Shown here piece by piece: positions 33,240 to 44,529 of a stretch of 64,000 bases of DNA. Within the stretch, counting starts at the first letter, position 1. Every line of letters starts with the position of its first letter. Made by a program: the position numbers and the translations under genes. Source of the stretch: Proteles cristata cristata (lineage: Eukaryota; Chordata; Mammalia; Carnivora; Hyaenidae); NCBI GenBank assembly GCA_017311185.1, contig JAESUZ010002701.1, positions 62,001 to 126,000 of the forward strand. Direction: 5' to 3'. A model generated the notes under the pieces. The model saw only the letters and a program-made list of their open reading frames with translations, was not told where the DNA came from and did not search any database.

Positions 33240-33640
33240 ACTGTGTGACTCTATTAGCTTAAGCTTTAAAGACCAGGTGGGGGCACCTGGGTGGTTCAGT
33301 CAGTTAAGCGTCCAACTTCAGCTCAGGTCATGATCAAACAGTTTGTGGGTTCAAGCCCTGCATCGGGCTCTGTGCTGATGGCTAGCTCAGAGCCTGGAGC
33401 CTGATTCGGATTCTGTGTCTCCCTCTCTCTCTGACCTTCCCCTGCTCATGCTGTTTCTCTCTCTCTCTCAGAAATAAATAAAACATTTTAAAAGATTAAA
33501 AAAAAATAAAGACCAGTTACTCTTTAGGCAGGACAGGGATTTATTCATTTTGTATCCCCAGCAATTAATACTGTCCCTAAAGCATATGAGTCCTGAAATA
33601 AATGTTTGTGAAAAGTTGTTAAATGGATTAAACTTTGGTG
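33240..33640 (+). mobile_element. L2 LINE 3'-end fragment split by a SINE
   Basis: After the SINE the text reads 'ggcaggacagggatttattc', 'tttgtatccccagcaattaa' and 'cctgaaataaatgtttgtg', the L2 3' end in order. The part left of the SINE (33240-33276) is short and less certain. Confidence 0.65.
33277..33506 (+). mobile_element. CAN-SINE
   Basis: Full-length: GGGGGCACCTGGGTGGTTCAG head, B box GTGGGTTCAAGCCCT, A-rich tail. Perfect 10-bp TSD TAAAGACCAG at 33267-33276 and 33507-33516. Inserted in the L2 fragment. Confidence 0.95.
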
Positions 33641-34670
33641 TTTGACTTAGTTTGTGAGCTAAAGTAGTGTAGCTAAAGCCACATAAAATATTCACTGATT
33701 AAACTTTATGTAAATAAATCTATAAATCATTTGTAAATATTGCTGGAGCAAATATTCATGCTCAGTTCCAGAACTTTGAGTGTTTTTTTTTTTTGCCTTT
33801 TAAAATAACAGTTTTTGCATAAAATATTGTTACACCTTTAATCACAGGGAGTTGGAAAGAAGGCATTTCCATGGCGAGCTCTTGGGAAAGTGGGTGGATA
33901 ATGTCTATCTGTAGGAGAATATGAAAGCATGAATCCTAGCACTCTCTTATTTCTCTGATCTTATCTACATTCTACATTCTTCTTGCTTCTGTGGTTTTAT
34001 ACATGTGAATCGAGTTTACATTGCTTGGGCTATAATTGCTCATCCCTGCCATAATTACTTTATTAGTGTAGGTATACCACTGGGAAGATCATTTCCCATT
34101 GTGGCTATACAATTTGTTTTACAAGTCTAGATAACCAGAATTTAAATTATGCTGCTGTGGGTAAAAGTAATAAGTATTTTTTAAGGGATTCCTTCAGAGA
34201 TCAGCTAAAAGGATGAATCAGTGTGCCCAAGGAAACAAGATAAAGTTTGCTGCATAAAGTCCTCAACAGCTTCAAAGAGTTGCTTCTTTCTAGGAGAGAA
34301 CTAAAGGCAGACTTAGAAACAAAATCCACAATAGTACATTATTTTTAAGTACCGTTAACGCACCCATCAAATATTTGAGGCCTTCAGGTAGAGGGAATAA
34401 TAGTAGCTCTCATAGCAGCTCTTTTATTCCAGTAGAATAAAAATAGCTAAGTTCATGGTACTTTTATTCCATAGCAACAAATCTTTTTGTTTGGATGCAG
34501 GATGTATTGAACAACTGAATATCAAAATTTCATTCATGGGAGAGAATTCGGCAATATTGTTTTGTACTGAGAAAAACTAACAAAACCACACAATCACAAC
34601 CTGAATGATAGCTCTGGATTTTCCCAACTCACTTCCCTACCGTTTCAGACATTATTTTTATTTAAAGTGT
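33641..34670. other. Unassigned intergenic DNA (1 kb)
   Basis: No frame, RNA or named repeat seen. Confidence 0.5.
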
Positions 34671-34673
34671 TGA

Positions 34674-34790
34674 CTCCATGGGTCATGAGTTCGGGCTCCT
34701 GCATCTGGCTCTGTGCTGACAGGGCCTGCTTGAGATTCTCTCTCCCTCTGCCCCTTCTCTACTCATTCTCAAAAACACCGTTTAACAAAT
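34674..34790 (+). mobile_element. 5'-truncated CAN-SINE
   Basis: Starts at the B box region (CATGGGTCATGAGTTCGGGC) and continues through 'ctctgtgctgacagggcctg' and 'ctctccctctgccccttctc' to a short A-rich end. The head and A box are missing. Confidence 0.85.
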
Positions 34791-35014
34791 AATAAATAGT
34801 TGTCTACATATAAAGGTAGGCAAACGTCCAGAAGAATTCATAAAACATACACTCTGAAATACAGGGAGTGGGCAGGGAGGTAGATAGTTGGTGGTGGTAG
34901 CAATGAGGAGGAAAGAACATAATCAATAGACAATGAAGAATACAAATTCCAAAAACAATCTAGGAAACAAAGGAAGAAGTCAACAAGCACTCTCTTATGG
35001 TGGTAGTGAAAGAT
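34791..35014. other. Unassigned DNA with G-rich patch
   Basis: 34862-34880 reads GGGAGTGGGCAGGGAGG-type G runs (three runs of three), an imperfect quadruplex motif. Nothing else seen. Confidence 0.4.
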
Positions 35015-35300
35015 GCTTTTTTAAAAAATATAATTTATTGTTAAGTTGGCTAACATACGGTGTATACAGTGTGCTTTGAGAGTAGGTTGCCATGATTCAT
35101 CACTTACATACAACACCCAGTGCTCAGCCCAAGTGCGCTCCTCAATGCCCATCACCCATTTTCCCTCTTCCCTGCCCCCCCATCAATCCTCAGTTTGTTC
35201 TCTGTATTTAAGAGTCTCTTATGGTTTGCCTCCCTCTTTGTTTAAAACTATTTTTTTCCTTTCCCTTCCCCTGTGGTCTTCTGCTACGTTTTTCAAATTC
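35015..35300 (-). mobile_element. LINE-1 3' UTR fragment, reversed
   Basis: Reverse complement of the 3' UTR at 22340-22600: 'catacaacacccagtgctca' (complement of TGAGCACTGGGTGTTGTATG), 'aatgcccatcacccattttc' and 'taagagtctcttatggtttg'. Shows the same LINE-1 family integrated in both orientations. It is severely 5'-truncated. Confidence 0.88.
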
Positions 35301-35560
35301 TACCCTTAGTGAAAACATATATCTGTACTATTATAAGAATTTAAATTGGAAGAAAAATGATAAGGTTCAAAACAAGGAAGTATCAGACAGCTGAGGAAGC
35401 CATCCGTGAATTTGAGAAGATAAAATGGAATCTAACCATTTCAGAGATGAAAGTCACATGAATCAGCCACACACAGTTCAATACATAAAATTACTAACAG
35501 TCCTGATATGAGCTGTAGCATCAAATTAAGGTTAAAAAATGTACAAAATCAAGTATTCCT
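35301..35560. other. Unassigned intergenic DNA
   Basis: No frame, RNA or named repeat seen. Confidence 0.5.
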
Positions 35561-36000
35561 TTTCTACCACTAACAAATTACCACAAATGGAATAGCTTAT
35601 TATTGTGGACCAAGGGACCAGGCATCAGTTAACCAGGCACTTTGCTGAGGGTTTCAGTGGGCTACAATCAAGGCTCATGTGGCGCTATGGTTCTTATCCA
35701 GTGTTGGCAGAATTCTGTTCCTTACAGCTGTAAGACAGAGGTCACTGTCTTCTTGTTTGCTGCTGGCCAGAGGTGGTCTCAGCTCCTAACCCATCACAGG
35801 ATATTTATTTATTTAAAACCAGCAGGAGAAACTCTCTGAACCTGCTACAGAAGAGTCTTATGTAACAGCGTAATCTTGGAAGTGACTATCCAGTGTTCAC
35901 AGGCCCTGCCCTCCCTCAAGGAAAGGGAATTACTTATTACATGTACACTAGGGGGCAGGAATCTTCTAGGTCATTTTAGAATTCTTCCTGCCACACGTTA
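35561..36000 (-). mobile_element. Ancient interspersed repeat, probably MaLR/LTR-like
   Basis: Begins with 'ctaacaaattaccacaaatg', the reverse-strand signature at the end of many MLT1-like LTRs. It continues through 'tgttggcagaattctgttcc' and 'tcaaggaaagggaattactt' to 'agaattcttcctgccacacg'. I recognise the type but cannot fix the family. The region at 44095-44330 has a similar beginning. Confidence 0.4.
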
Positions 36001-36043
36001 CAAAATGGAAAAAAGATGACAAATCAAGAAATTTAGTGTTTCT

Positions 36044-36272
36044 AGGGGCGCCTGGGTGGCTTAGTCGGTTAAGTGTCCGACTTTCGCTTAGGTCATGATC
36101 TCGCGGTTCGTAGGTTCGAGCCCCGCGTCGGGCTCTGTGCTGACTGCCAGCTCAGAGCCTGGAGCCTGTTTCAGTCTGTGACTCCCTCTCTCTCTGACCC
36201 TCCCCCTGCTCACGCTGTCTCTCTCTCTCTCTCCTAGAAATAAATAAAAAACATTAAAAAAAATTAAAAAAA
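36044..36272 (+). mobile_element. Young-cohort CAN-SINE
   Basis: Full length with B box GGTTCGAGCCC intact. 18-bp TSD with one mismatch, AAGAAATTTAGTGTTTCT (36026-36043) against AAGAAATTTAATGTTTCT (36273-36290). Confidence 0.96.
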
Positions 36273-36309
36273 AAGAAATTTAATGTTTCTCAAGTTCATA
36301 AGTTTGAAA

Positions 36310-37800
36310 ATAGCAAAACAAATAAGAGCATCTGACTTTAAGATGGCAAAAAACTTGGGGGCCTCTTTCTCTCCTCAAAAAAGACAGAAAACAGGAAGAC
36401 AACACAGCAAGGTGATAGCTGAAGACTTAATATCTAATTTATGAGAGGCAAGCCCCAGTGAGAAAATTATGTATTTAGTGGACCGGAGGACAATTACAAA
36501 TGTCTGCAGATACAAGAGCAAGCATAACTGAGTAAACCCTGCATAACCAATATAGCTGAGGAATGAGGCACTAGCAATTGGGCAGCTGGTGGGGATTGGT
36601 GTGAAAATGGAACGATCTTCCATTTTCCATCCACACTTCAAGAAGTCAAGTGTCTATTCTTCACGGAACCATGTACAGAGTATGTATTCTCCAGAGGAAT
36701 TTAATAAGGAAAGTGCCAGCCTTGAGGACACATGTCATACAGCACAAGAGTAAGATACCAGACTGCAAAGCAGAAGGGTCCACTCTGTACTGACACTAAC
36801 TGTATGCCAGACTCATAACTTCCATTTGCTGGTAATCATTGTGCCTCTGTGCTAAAGGTGAAATGCCAAAATACTAGCACTTGTGGTCACAATCTTTTAA
36901 AATTTTATTTATTTCAAGACAGAGAGAGAAAGTACATGCACACGGGTTGGGGAGGGGCAGAGAGGGGGGGGGAATCCTAGCCAGGCTCTGCTCACAGGGC
37001 TCTAACTCACAAACTGTGAGATCACAACCAGAGCCAAAATCAAGAATCAGATGTTTAACCAACTGAGCCACTATGGTTACTAAAATTTAAAACCATCCAA
37101 GATATTCTCCATAGAGAAATTTACATACTTATTACCTCCTATACATACTCCTCCCAATAAGCATTGTGGTTTCCCTCTCTAATAGCCAGACAAAATTTGA
37201 CACTAAGTTTAATAAGTTCATAATAAAAGATGCAACGTAAGGAAGCAACAGAAGAAAATTTCAAAAAGTGATGCGCAGTTATCTTCAAAGAAAGAAAATA
37301 TCTGACATCATATACAGCTCAAAGGCAGAAGAAGGTATAAGAAATAAGAGTTGAAAATTAAGAACAATTGTTAAAATATTCAATAAGAAATGCTAGAAAT
37401 CTAATACATTCTTGGGAAAAAACAGTCAAAATCGTTGCCTGTGGGGCGGATTCTCCAAACCAACCTTGATACCAAAAGGCAATGCAGCAATGACTACAAA
37501 ATTCTGAAAGAAATGTGACCCCACAATTCTGAAATCAATCATGTGTTCTTGCAAATGTAATGGAATAAAACACCCATGAGTTTTACTTTAAAATCTTACT
37601 GAATGATGAAAGCTAGTCAAGTCAGATAGAAATTAAGGGACCAAAGAATATGAAGAGTTAGTAAAATGAACGATGCCAGGAACTCTATAAATATGGAAAT
37701 AAAATTAAAACAGAACAAACTTTGTGTAAATTATAATTAGAGAATAACATTTTAAAGCGTTGACAATGTAAGCTTTATAGCATAACCAAAAATATCAACC
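36310..37800 (+). mobile_element. Possible HAL1/old LINE-1 debris
   Basis: Words such as 'agagcatctgactttaagat' near 36326 and 'gactacaaaattctgaaaga' near 37492 resemble HAL1 or old LINE-1 ORF1. Interrupted by the SINE at 36896-37072. Boundaries approximate. Confidence 0.35.
36896..37072 (-). mobile_element. Older CAN-SINE
   Basis: Reverse copy: AAAATTTTATTTATTTCAAG start, GA tract, G run at 36965-36972, B box complement and terminal 'actgagccactatgg'. Imperfect flank repeat. Confidence 0.87.
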
Positions 37801-38129
37801 CATATGGAGAACAGAGGCAAAAATATCATGTATTTCTATTAAGTAGGGACTTGAGAAGACACATTTAAAGTTAAACCATAAAAAAGAAGGATCCCAAAGT
37901 CTTACCTTATTTATCTTTATCTTAATTTAGAAACCTGTTTTGGGGCTAAAATCTCTCTTGATAGAAGTTTGCTTACCCTGTCATTTTATTCCATTAAGTA
38001 TTCTAAAAATAAAAAATACGTATGGCGATATAGAATCCAATTTGTATAATCATTTGTATCAGCTTACCCTTCTATTTACATATCTATACAGAAGTCTAAG
38101 TAGAGAAATATCTGGAGTAGTATTTAACA
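37801..38129. other. Unassigned AT-rich DNA
   Basis: No frame, RNA or named repeat seen. Confidence 0.5.
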
Positions 38130-38640
38130 AGATATAAGTTTTCTATTTTGGCTTGATTTCTGGGTAGTAGGATTTTGGTAATGCTGAAGGCGGTCACTGA
38201 GAGGATGTGACCACTGGTTGGCCCTCAAGCTGGACCCAGGCAATTGAGGCTCCCCCCCACACACACACACCTCTCTGTCCTTGGAAAGTGTATTCCACCT
38301 ACATTCCCACAGCTGGAGCAGATCCAAGGACATGGCTTTGAGAGAATAAGGTATTGTTGAGACCATCTGGTCTGCACATGTGATTGAGCTCCATTAGGCC
38401 TCTAATATAAACTTTTAAAAGTCTGGAGGGCAGGGGTAGCCATCTACCCATTTTGTGGCACTCAAGACAAGCCTCCTATAGAAGTTCCCTTGCTTATTAA
38501 ACCCTGTACCTACCAATCTGGAGTGGTCTGCCTTTTCCTTCAGTCTCTCCCTGCCCTCTGTACCAGGGCCGCTGGAGGAACTCCTCAAAAGTTGCAAACT
38601 AATGATTGGCAAGTCCACTAAGAGACCAGAGAAATGGATC
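38130..38640 (+). mobile_element. Possible ERVL-class LTR
   Basis: Less AT-rich block with 'cccttgcttattaaaccctg' near 38488, a common layout before the poly-A region of ERVL-class LTRs. Also has a C run with (CA)n at 38252-38271. Ends not defined; three short minus-strand frames here are incidental. Confidence 0.35.
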
Positions 38641-38989
38641 TCCACAAATATTACTAAAAAGCTTTAGTCATTTGAATAGAAAACCTTAACTTGTTTCACC
38701 TGCCAGCGACCCCATCTGGATTCAACTTTTACACACATGTGAGTTTTGGATCATTGTACCCAATTCGTGGCTACGGTTTTGGAATAAAAGATAAAGGGTC
38801 TCTGTAGGTTTGTGTGTGTCTAAGGGTATATGTTATGTACATGTGATGATTTTCTACCTTCAGATGGTATCACCAAAGATCTTCATGTAATAGATTCCTT
38901 GTTCTTTTGGTATGAAGGCTACTTGCTTTGTGAAAGAATTATGTCTTGCTGGATGCTTTTCCTTACCCAGTCTTCTGGTCCCTCATCAC
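38641..38989. other. Unassigned intergenic DNA
   Basis: No frame, RNA or named repeat seen. Confidence 0.5.
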
Positions 38990-39215
38990 CATCCCATGTT
39001 AGATAAATGCCTATTCTCCTTGCATCTTGTGCTTAAGTTGACCACTGCCTGTATCAAAATGTACAACAGCTGTCTTTTCCAGGTGTCTCTCCTCAGTTAG
39101 GCTCTGAGGTCCCAGAGAAAATGGATCTCATTTATTAATTTCTAGGACCCAATGTGTAGCAGTGATCTTGGTGATGTCATCAATAAGGGCTTGAATCAAT
39201 TAGTTAATGACCTAA
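38990..39215 (+). mobile_element. L2 LINE 3'-end fragment
   Basis: Shows 'gctctgaggtcccagagaaa', 'tcatttattaatttctagga' and a 'cccaatgtgtagcagtgatc' end, a decayed L2 3' order. Confidence 0.5.
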
Positions 39216-39244
39216 GTTGCCCTCCAGTCTTCCTTAGTCTTAAC

Positions 39245-39439
39245 CAGGGTTGGTGACCACTTCTGTAAGAACGAATAGTAAATGCAATTTCTGTGTGCGG
39301 TCTTAGCTGCACATTCTTCTAAGTTTTTATAAACAACCCTCTAGAAATGTAAAATAAAATAATCCGTTATTAATGTCAGTAGAAAGACAGGTCTTGGGCC
39401 ACCACATTTGGCCCATGGGCTATAGTCTGTCAACCCCTG
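39245..39439. mobile_element. hAT-Charlie-type MITE
   Basis: Non-autonomous DNA transposon remnant. Terminal inverted repeats CAGGGTTGGTGACC at the left and GTCTGTCAACCCCTG at the right. Flanked by an 8-bp duplication typical of hAT elements, GTCTTAAC (39237-39244) against GTCTTGAA (39440-39447), six of eight matching. Contains 'tttggcccatgggctatagt' near the right end. No transposase. Confidence 0.75.
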
Positions 39440-39447
39440 GTCTTGAA

Positions 39448-40495
39448 AACCATACATACCAATGGGACACTTTTAATTCTAGCCTCTGGCACTTTTACCC
39501 TTTTGGCAGAGGTTATTCAAGACTATCAAAGACATTATTTGGGTTTGTAAACATATAGGCTTAATCCCATATGATAACAATCCCCACACACCTCATTCAT
39601 AAGTAGAATCCCTTTTCACTCTGTTGACTGTCCTAGACATTTGGCCACCCCAAATTATTTGCATAACAGATACAATTCAAACTAATTCAGTGGTGGATAC
39701 AGGGCTATGATCTGCCACCAGTGAATGTGATAAGATACAAAGATGAGATTCCTATCCCTCCTACACTCATACAATTTCATTCTTTACAGCTGTCATGGAT
39801 AGAACTAATTATATGGTTCACATTCAGATGCTTACATAGTGAAATGCAAAGATACTGAGGAAAGATTATGTCGATCTCAACTTGCTGCTTTTGTTTTAGT
39901 CAGAGGAGTCTGTAATGCCCACTAAACTTTCTCTTTAGTAGTGAAGACAACTATCATAGCTCAGTTTATAATATGGAATTGAGCTTTGTCAAAATCCAAA
40001 AGAATTGTGAAAAAATCATGACAGCATGATAAGGAAGAATATTCAGGGGCTGAAGGTGAATCTTCCATATTCTGAAAACAAAGACCAAATACCACCAGAG
40101 ACCTCACATATATCCACTTTATGCTTTGCAAATATTTATGAAACCATGTCATTTAATTCCCAATTAACAATTGATACTAAAAATTGGATAACTTCCAGAT
40201 ATCCTTCAATCAGTGGACTGGGGAATTAATAACTTTTGATACAAAGCTTATCCCTGCAGTCAATTTCTTGGGAAGACGGTTATAAAAGCAAATACAATAG
40301 AAGCTTTGACTTCTCATTTTTGGGAATTTCTTAAAACTACATGGAAGTGTTGGGATCACTTCACCTAATTGAAGATCAAATGATGGCTTAGGAACTATTT
40401 GTTACATCCCATTAACTTGATTGTAAGTCATTAGATTACAATAACGATATTTTCATTGTAATCAACATAACTTTATGCATTAATAAAACCAGACC
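39448..40495. other. Unassigned intergenic DNA (1 kb)
   Basis: Short frames only (for example 40026-40229); no supported gene or repeat. Confidence 0.5.
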
Positions 40496-40941
40496 TGACA
40501 CTGTGAGGGAAGGTTTCTTTCTGTGCCTCACCTATAAAATGAGATACCCAATGGGAAAATAAGCCCACTGACCCAATCAAAGGAGGGATGCAGAGACTAG
40601 CAGCACTGTGAAGTGAGGCTTTAATCAACATTCTTGCAGACAATGGGGTGTCTGATGGACAGGCACACACTCTAGGTGAACACAACAGATAACGGATCTC
40701 CTACTGTGTAAATCCCTCCCCTGATTCCTCATTGGCTGTACCACAGTGGTTACAGCCTTACCCAGAGGGTGCCTATGCCCATGTAAGGCAAAAAGTAGTC
40801 TGATTAGAACAAATGTACATTTCCTGCTGTGATGCAAAGACTTTCCTTTCCTCTTTGTTCTTTGGCGCATGCTCATTGCAAAGCTGGCAAAATTAGGTCC
40901 ACAGAATGAGAGGGTAAGAAGAATCAGGTACTTAGGTGTCA
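40496..40941 (-). mobile_element. Candidate solo LTR of an endogenous retrovirus
   Basis: 446 bp bounded by TGACAC at the left and GTGTCA at the right (perfect 6-bp inverted ends with TG/CA). On the minus strand an ATTAAA signal near 40620 is followed by a C/T-rich stretch and a U5-like tail. Upstream text has a CATGCGC box and CT-rich segments. Short target duplications are not visible. No interior lies beside it. Minus frames 40473-40685 and 40625-41020 are incidental. Confidence 0.5.
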
Positions 40942-40950
40942 AAGGATTTG

Positions 40951-40951
<1 letters not shown>

Positions 40952-40987
<36 letters not shown>
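40952..40987 (+). repeat. (GT)n microsatellite
   Basis: About 17 uninterrupted GT units. The His/Thr run in a minus-strand frame is its translation. Confidence 0.97.
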
Positions 40988-40988
<1 letters not shown>

Positions 40989-41074
40989 CAGGGAGGAGGG
41001 TTGTTGGTACATATTTCCAATATGTTGTAAACCTATTGTTAACTAGAGAGCACAGCTTTTATTTGGTATTTCTG

Positions 41075-41312
41075 AAAACGAATCCTCTCCCTTCTCACAC
41101 CTTATAAGAGAGACAGCACAGAGACCCCATCCCTTTCCTCCTTGTGAGGATGCAACCAGAAGTCTGTGGCCAGGAAGGGCATTCTCAGCTGGTCATGCTG
41201 GACTGCTAATACTGGATTTCCAGCATCCAGAACCAGGAGGAATAAATTTCTGTTGTTTATAAGCCACCTCGCCTGTGGTATTTTGTTACAGCATCACAAA
41301 TGGACTAAGACA
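41075..41312 (+). mobile_element. MaLR-type LTR 3' part (MLT1A/MST-like), forward
   Basis: Ends with the characteristic order 'ccagaaccaggaggaataaa', 'tttctgttgtttataagcca', 'ctgtggtattttgttacagc' and 'caaatggactaagaca'. The 5' part of the LTR is missing or unrecognisable. Confidence 0.8.
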
Positions 41313-42090
41313 AGTAACGCCATCTTCAACAAATATCTAGAAAGTGTAGTAGTGGTCACACTGGAACAAATATCTTAGGTAATAGCATCTGAGTATTAAG
41401 TCAGGTCCAATTACCTGGACTGGTGAGCTAGTAGTAGGTTGATACAACTCCACTGAGAAAACAACTAAATGAAGCTTTATACAGGTGAACTAAGATATCA
41501 AAATATAAAAAATACTAAATCGTCTTCCAATCACTCAAATATAACAATGAGCAATAGTAGTTTGGATTGACAGAAATAGGATTTAAAACCTTTTCAAAAT
41601 TTAACCTGTTGGTAGGTAGTGTTATTGTGATTGTCCTAATTTTTTCATGAAATTTCCTTAGTGGATACAAGAGTTAAGGGCTGTTTTCAAACAATGGTTT
41701 TTGAAAGCTCGTTAATCTTTTAAAAACATGCATTTTTTATTCTATAACATATTAATGATAATTTTCATATAAATCTATTTCATACAGCTGTTGCTTTATG
41801 AAAACTAAGTTGATTTATTTATGTAGTTACTGCCTATGACAAGAACCATACTTCTTTAGGGATAAACAAACAAGTTTCGGGGGAATTTTTTCAAAAGTCC
41901 TTTAATTTACCTGATGACCCCACCAGGTAATTAACAAGTCCAAGTGGCTTCAATATCTAGAAAACTAATTTAAGTTCCAAAACAACTTACAGAAATGTAA
42001 ATCTTCATTTGTCAAAGGCTCTTGGGTAGATCTGCAGCCCAGGGAGGCCAGGCATTGGGGCAGGTAGATGAGTCTGTGTGAGGTTAAAAA
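41313..42090. other. Unassigned AT-rich DNA
   Basis: No frame, RNA or named repeat seen. Confidence 0.5.
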
Positions 42091-42102
42091 ATAAAGTTTC
42101 CA

Positions 42103-42324
42103 GGGCACCTGGGTGGCTCAGCTGGTTGAGCATCCAACTTCAGCTCAAGTCATAACCTCACAGTTCTTGAGTTCAAGCCCTGCATCGGGATCTGTGCTGA
42201 CAGCTCAGAGCTGGAGCCTGGTTCAGATTCTGTGTCTCCCTTTCTCTCTCTTTGCCTCTTCCCTGTTTGTGCTCGCTCTCTCGAAAAAATAAATAAACTT
42301 TTAAAAAATAATAAAAATTAAAAG
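42103..42324 (+). mobile_element. CAN-SINE
   Basis: Head GGGCACCTGGGTGGCTCAGC, B box TTGAGTTCAAGCCCT, CT segment, AAATAAATAAACTTTTAAAAAATAA tail. Perfect 12-bp TSD ATAAAGTTTCCA at 42091-42102 and 42325-42336. Confidence 0.95.
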
Positions 42325-42336
42325 ATAAAGTTTCCA

Positions 42337-43415
42337 ATGTGAAAACAGAAACAAAAGCCAGAAGTCAAAACAATACCAGTCTGGCAGAAAGAACGCAGAT
42401 AGTCACGTCTAGGATAATCAGAAAGCTGCAGTGTCACCCAGCCTCTCTTGGGATTAATGGATACACACACGGCCAGAAATTTCCAGGGCACAAAGTACCA
42501 GAGGAAGACTTAATGCTTAACTGCTGCACATTGGCCAAATGCATCGGTATGAAAAACAACAGTTTGAAAGACACTGGAGTAAAATCCATATATCCTAAGT
42601 GAGAGAACAGGAGGTGAGCCGACAGGAACCATACACAGAATACAGCAAAATCTTCTCAGCCAGCACAGAGAGAGCCCACCAGTGTCTCTTGGTAACAAAT
42701 ATGGTTTAAGGTGGAAGAACCAGGAATCGAGATCAAAACCTTCTCCGGTCCCCTTACTCATTTACGCAGGAAATGCAATGCAGTTAACTCCATGTAGCTC
42801 TCATTCCAGCATGTGAATGTGGTCATTCCCACAAACCTCTTTGTTGTCTGAATGAAATTCTGAGCCAAGGAGTCCCTGCTGCTCTTAAATAGACAGATAC
42901 TTCAGGTTTATGAAGTCTATCTGAGTGGTGTCCACAGTAGGCAAATGAGAAAAGTGGCCCAATTCAAAACTATATTAACTAGGGCTTAACTGGGTGTTGC
43001 ACGCACATTATGGAAAGATATTTTTTCCTTTGGATGACTTTCATTTTTAAGAATGGATCTGCAGGTGGTCAATTCACTTTTCAACAATCTCTCCTCTAGT
43101 GACAGGCTGAAGTGATTTCACATTAAGGGAAAATGAGTTTTGCTGCTCTTCATAAATTGCTAATGAGCTTTTTGAACAATTGTAGCCCTAACCTGATTCA
43201 CAAAAGAACCTTCTCAGATTTGCCATTAACATGTCTGTAACAATAAAGGAGAGAAAAATACCAAGTAAGATGATACCACTTGCTGAGAATTATTTTCCTC
43301 TCCTCATTTCAGCCCATTAGATTATTTCTCCCCATGACACTGCCAAGCAGCTTGGATTCAGTTTGACAGTTAAGTCTCTACTGCAAGCCTGTCTCACTTT
43401 GCAAAGGGCAGACAG
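42337..43415. other. Unassigned intergenic DNA (1.1 kb)
   Basis: 42343-43400 has mixed base composition and no recognised repeat. 43080-43400 is the least repeat-like stretch in this part of the window. Frames of 83-87 codons at 42339-42761 show no domains. Confidence 0.5.
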
Positions 43416-43419
43416 CTTC

Positions 43420-43620
43420 GAGGCTGTGTGGCAAGAAGGATGTCAGGAGAACTAGATTTTATTTCCAGCTCTGCCACTCACCAGCCTGTGTGACACCGGG
43501 CAATTTATTCTTCTGCTCCGAGTAGTTTCTAATATGTCAAATATGTGTAAAGTGGACCTGCTTCCGAAAGGCTAGAAGGCCTCTAAAGTCCCTTTTATTA
43601 TTAAGTTATGATGACCGCTA
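43420..43620 (+). mobile_element. MIR SINE
   Basis: Shows 'atttccagctctgccactca', 'cctgtgtgacaccgggcaat', and a later 'aggcctctaaagtccctttt' end, in MIR order. Confidence 0.65.
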
Positions 43621-44090
43621 GGAAACCCTAACTTCTAAAACCATCCTTTGGCTTGTGCAGTGATTTCTCCCTGAGTGGTTGCCCGTTGCTTGCCTCCATT
43701 TCTCTCAAGCCAACAACTCCTGAGCTGTTGCATTTAGATTAGGGTGCATGGAGACAAACTTGAATAAAAACTCAGTGGGTTCCTCCTTTACCTTATCTTG
43801 CTTTGTTTAGCATACAGGCAAAATACAGAAGGAAATGGATACTTTCACCACTCTTCCTGAAAATTTCCTTAGCCAGAATCCCAAGCTCATTAGATACACG
43901 TTCTCTCTTCCAAGGAACTATACGTGGCCGTTTCAGTAACCTGGTGGTACATCATTAAGGTCTCTTTCTCTGGTTAATAATCTCTTCCATCAAGGTTCTT
44001 TAGCCCCATACCTGCTTATTGATCCCAAAGCCAGAGCTTCATATTTTGAGTTTGTTACTGCAGCACTAATTTTGATCCATTTTATCTTCT
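43621..44090. other. Unassigned intergenic DNA
   Basis: No frame, RNA or named repeat seen. Confidence 0.5.
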
Positions 44091-44094
44091 TCCA

Positions 44095-44330
44095 TGTAAC
44101 AAACTACCCTCTAAACTTACGGTATGTTAAAATAGCAATCACTTTGTTTCTCCGGATTTCATGTAGGGAAGTGGATTTATCTATTCCCACCTCGATGGCT
44201 GCAAAGGCTGGAAATTCTGGAATGGCCTGCTCAGTCCTGTGTCTTGTGTCTCTCCTAGAAAATTTCAGAGAGTCGATGGCCACCAAGAAGAGCTACGCTG
44301 CAGTCATGTGTGGATTTTCGGTTCTCCCCT
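44095..44330 (-). mobile_element. Ancient interspersed repeat, possibly LTR-like
   Basis: Begins 'tgtaacaaactaccctctaa', like the reverse end of MLT1-type LTRs. The 86-codon plus frame (44072-44332) runs through it; it has no recognisable domain. Family not assigned. Confidence 0.35.
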
Positions 44331-44529
44331 AAGTAATCAGGGCCCCTCCCCTCCACACAGGCTCTGCATATTTTCTCTTAACACGGTCTCACCTAGAATT
44401 CTAACATGACATGACTCTAGGGCTCCTGAAGGTACAGAAATGGAAGCTTTACAAAGGTATACCTTCTTAAAGTTGAAGAATTGGCACAGTAGCATTTTTG
44501 TTTATTCTTAAAGTCCCTTCATTCAGGAT

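Noticed and set aside
40625..41020. 131-codon minus-strand frame with a His/Thr run
   Set aside because: The run is the translation of the (GT)n microsatellite, and the rest covers the candidate LTR.
44072..44332. 86-codon plus-strand frame with a possible mitochondrial-like sequence
   Set aside because: It runs through an old interspersed repeat whose start (TAACAAACTACC) recurs at 35561-36000. No protein family is recognisable.
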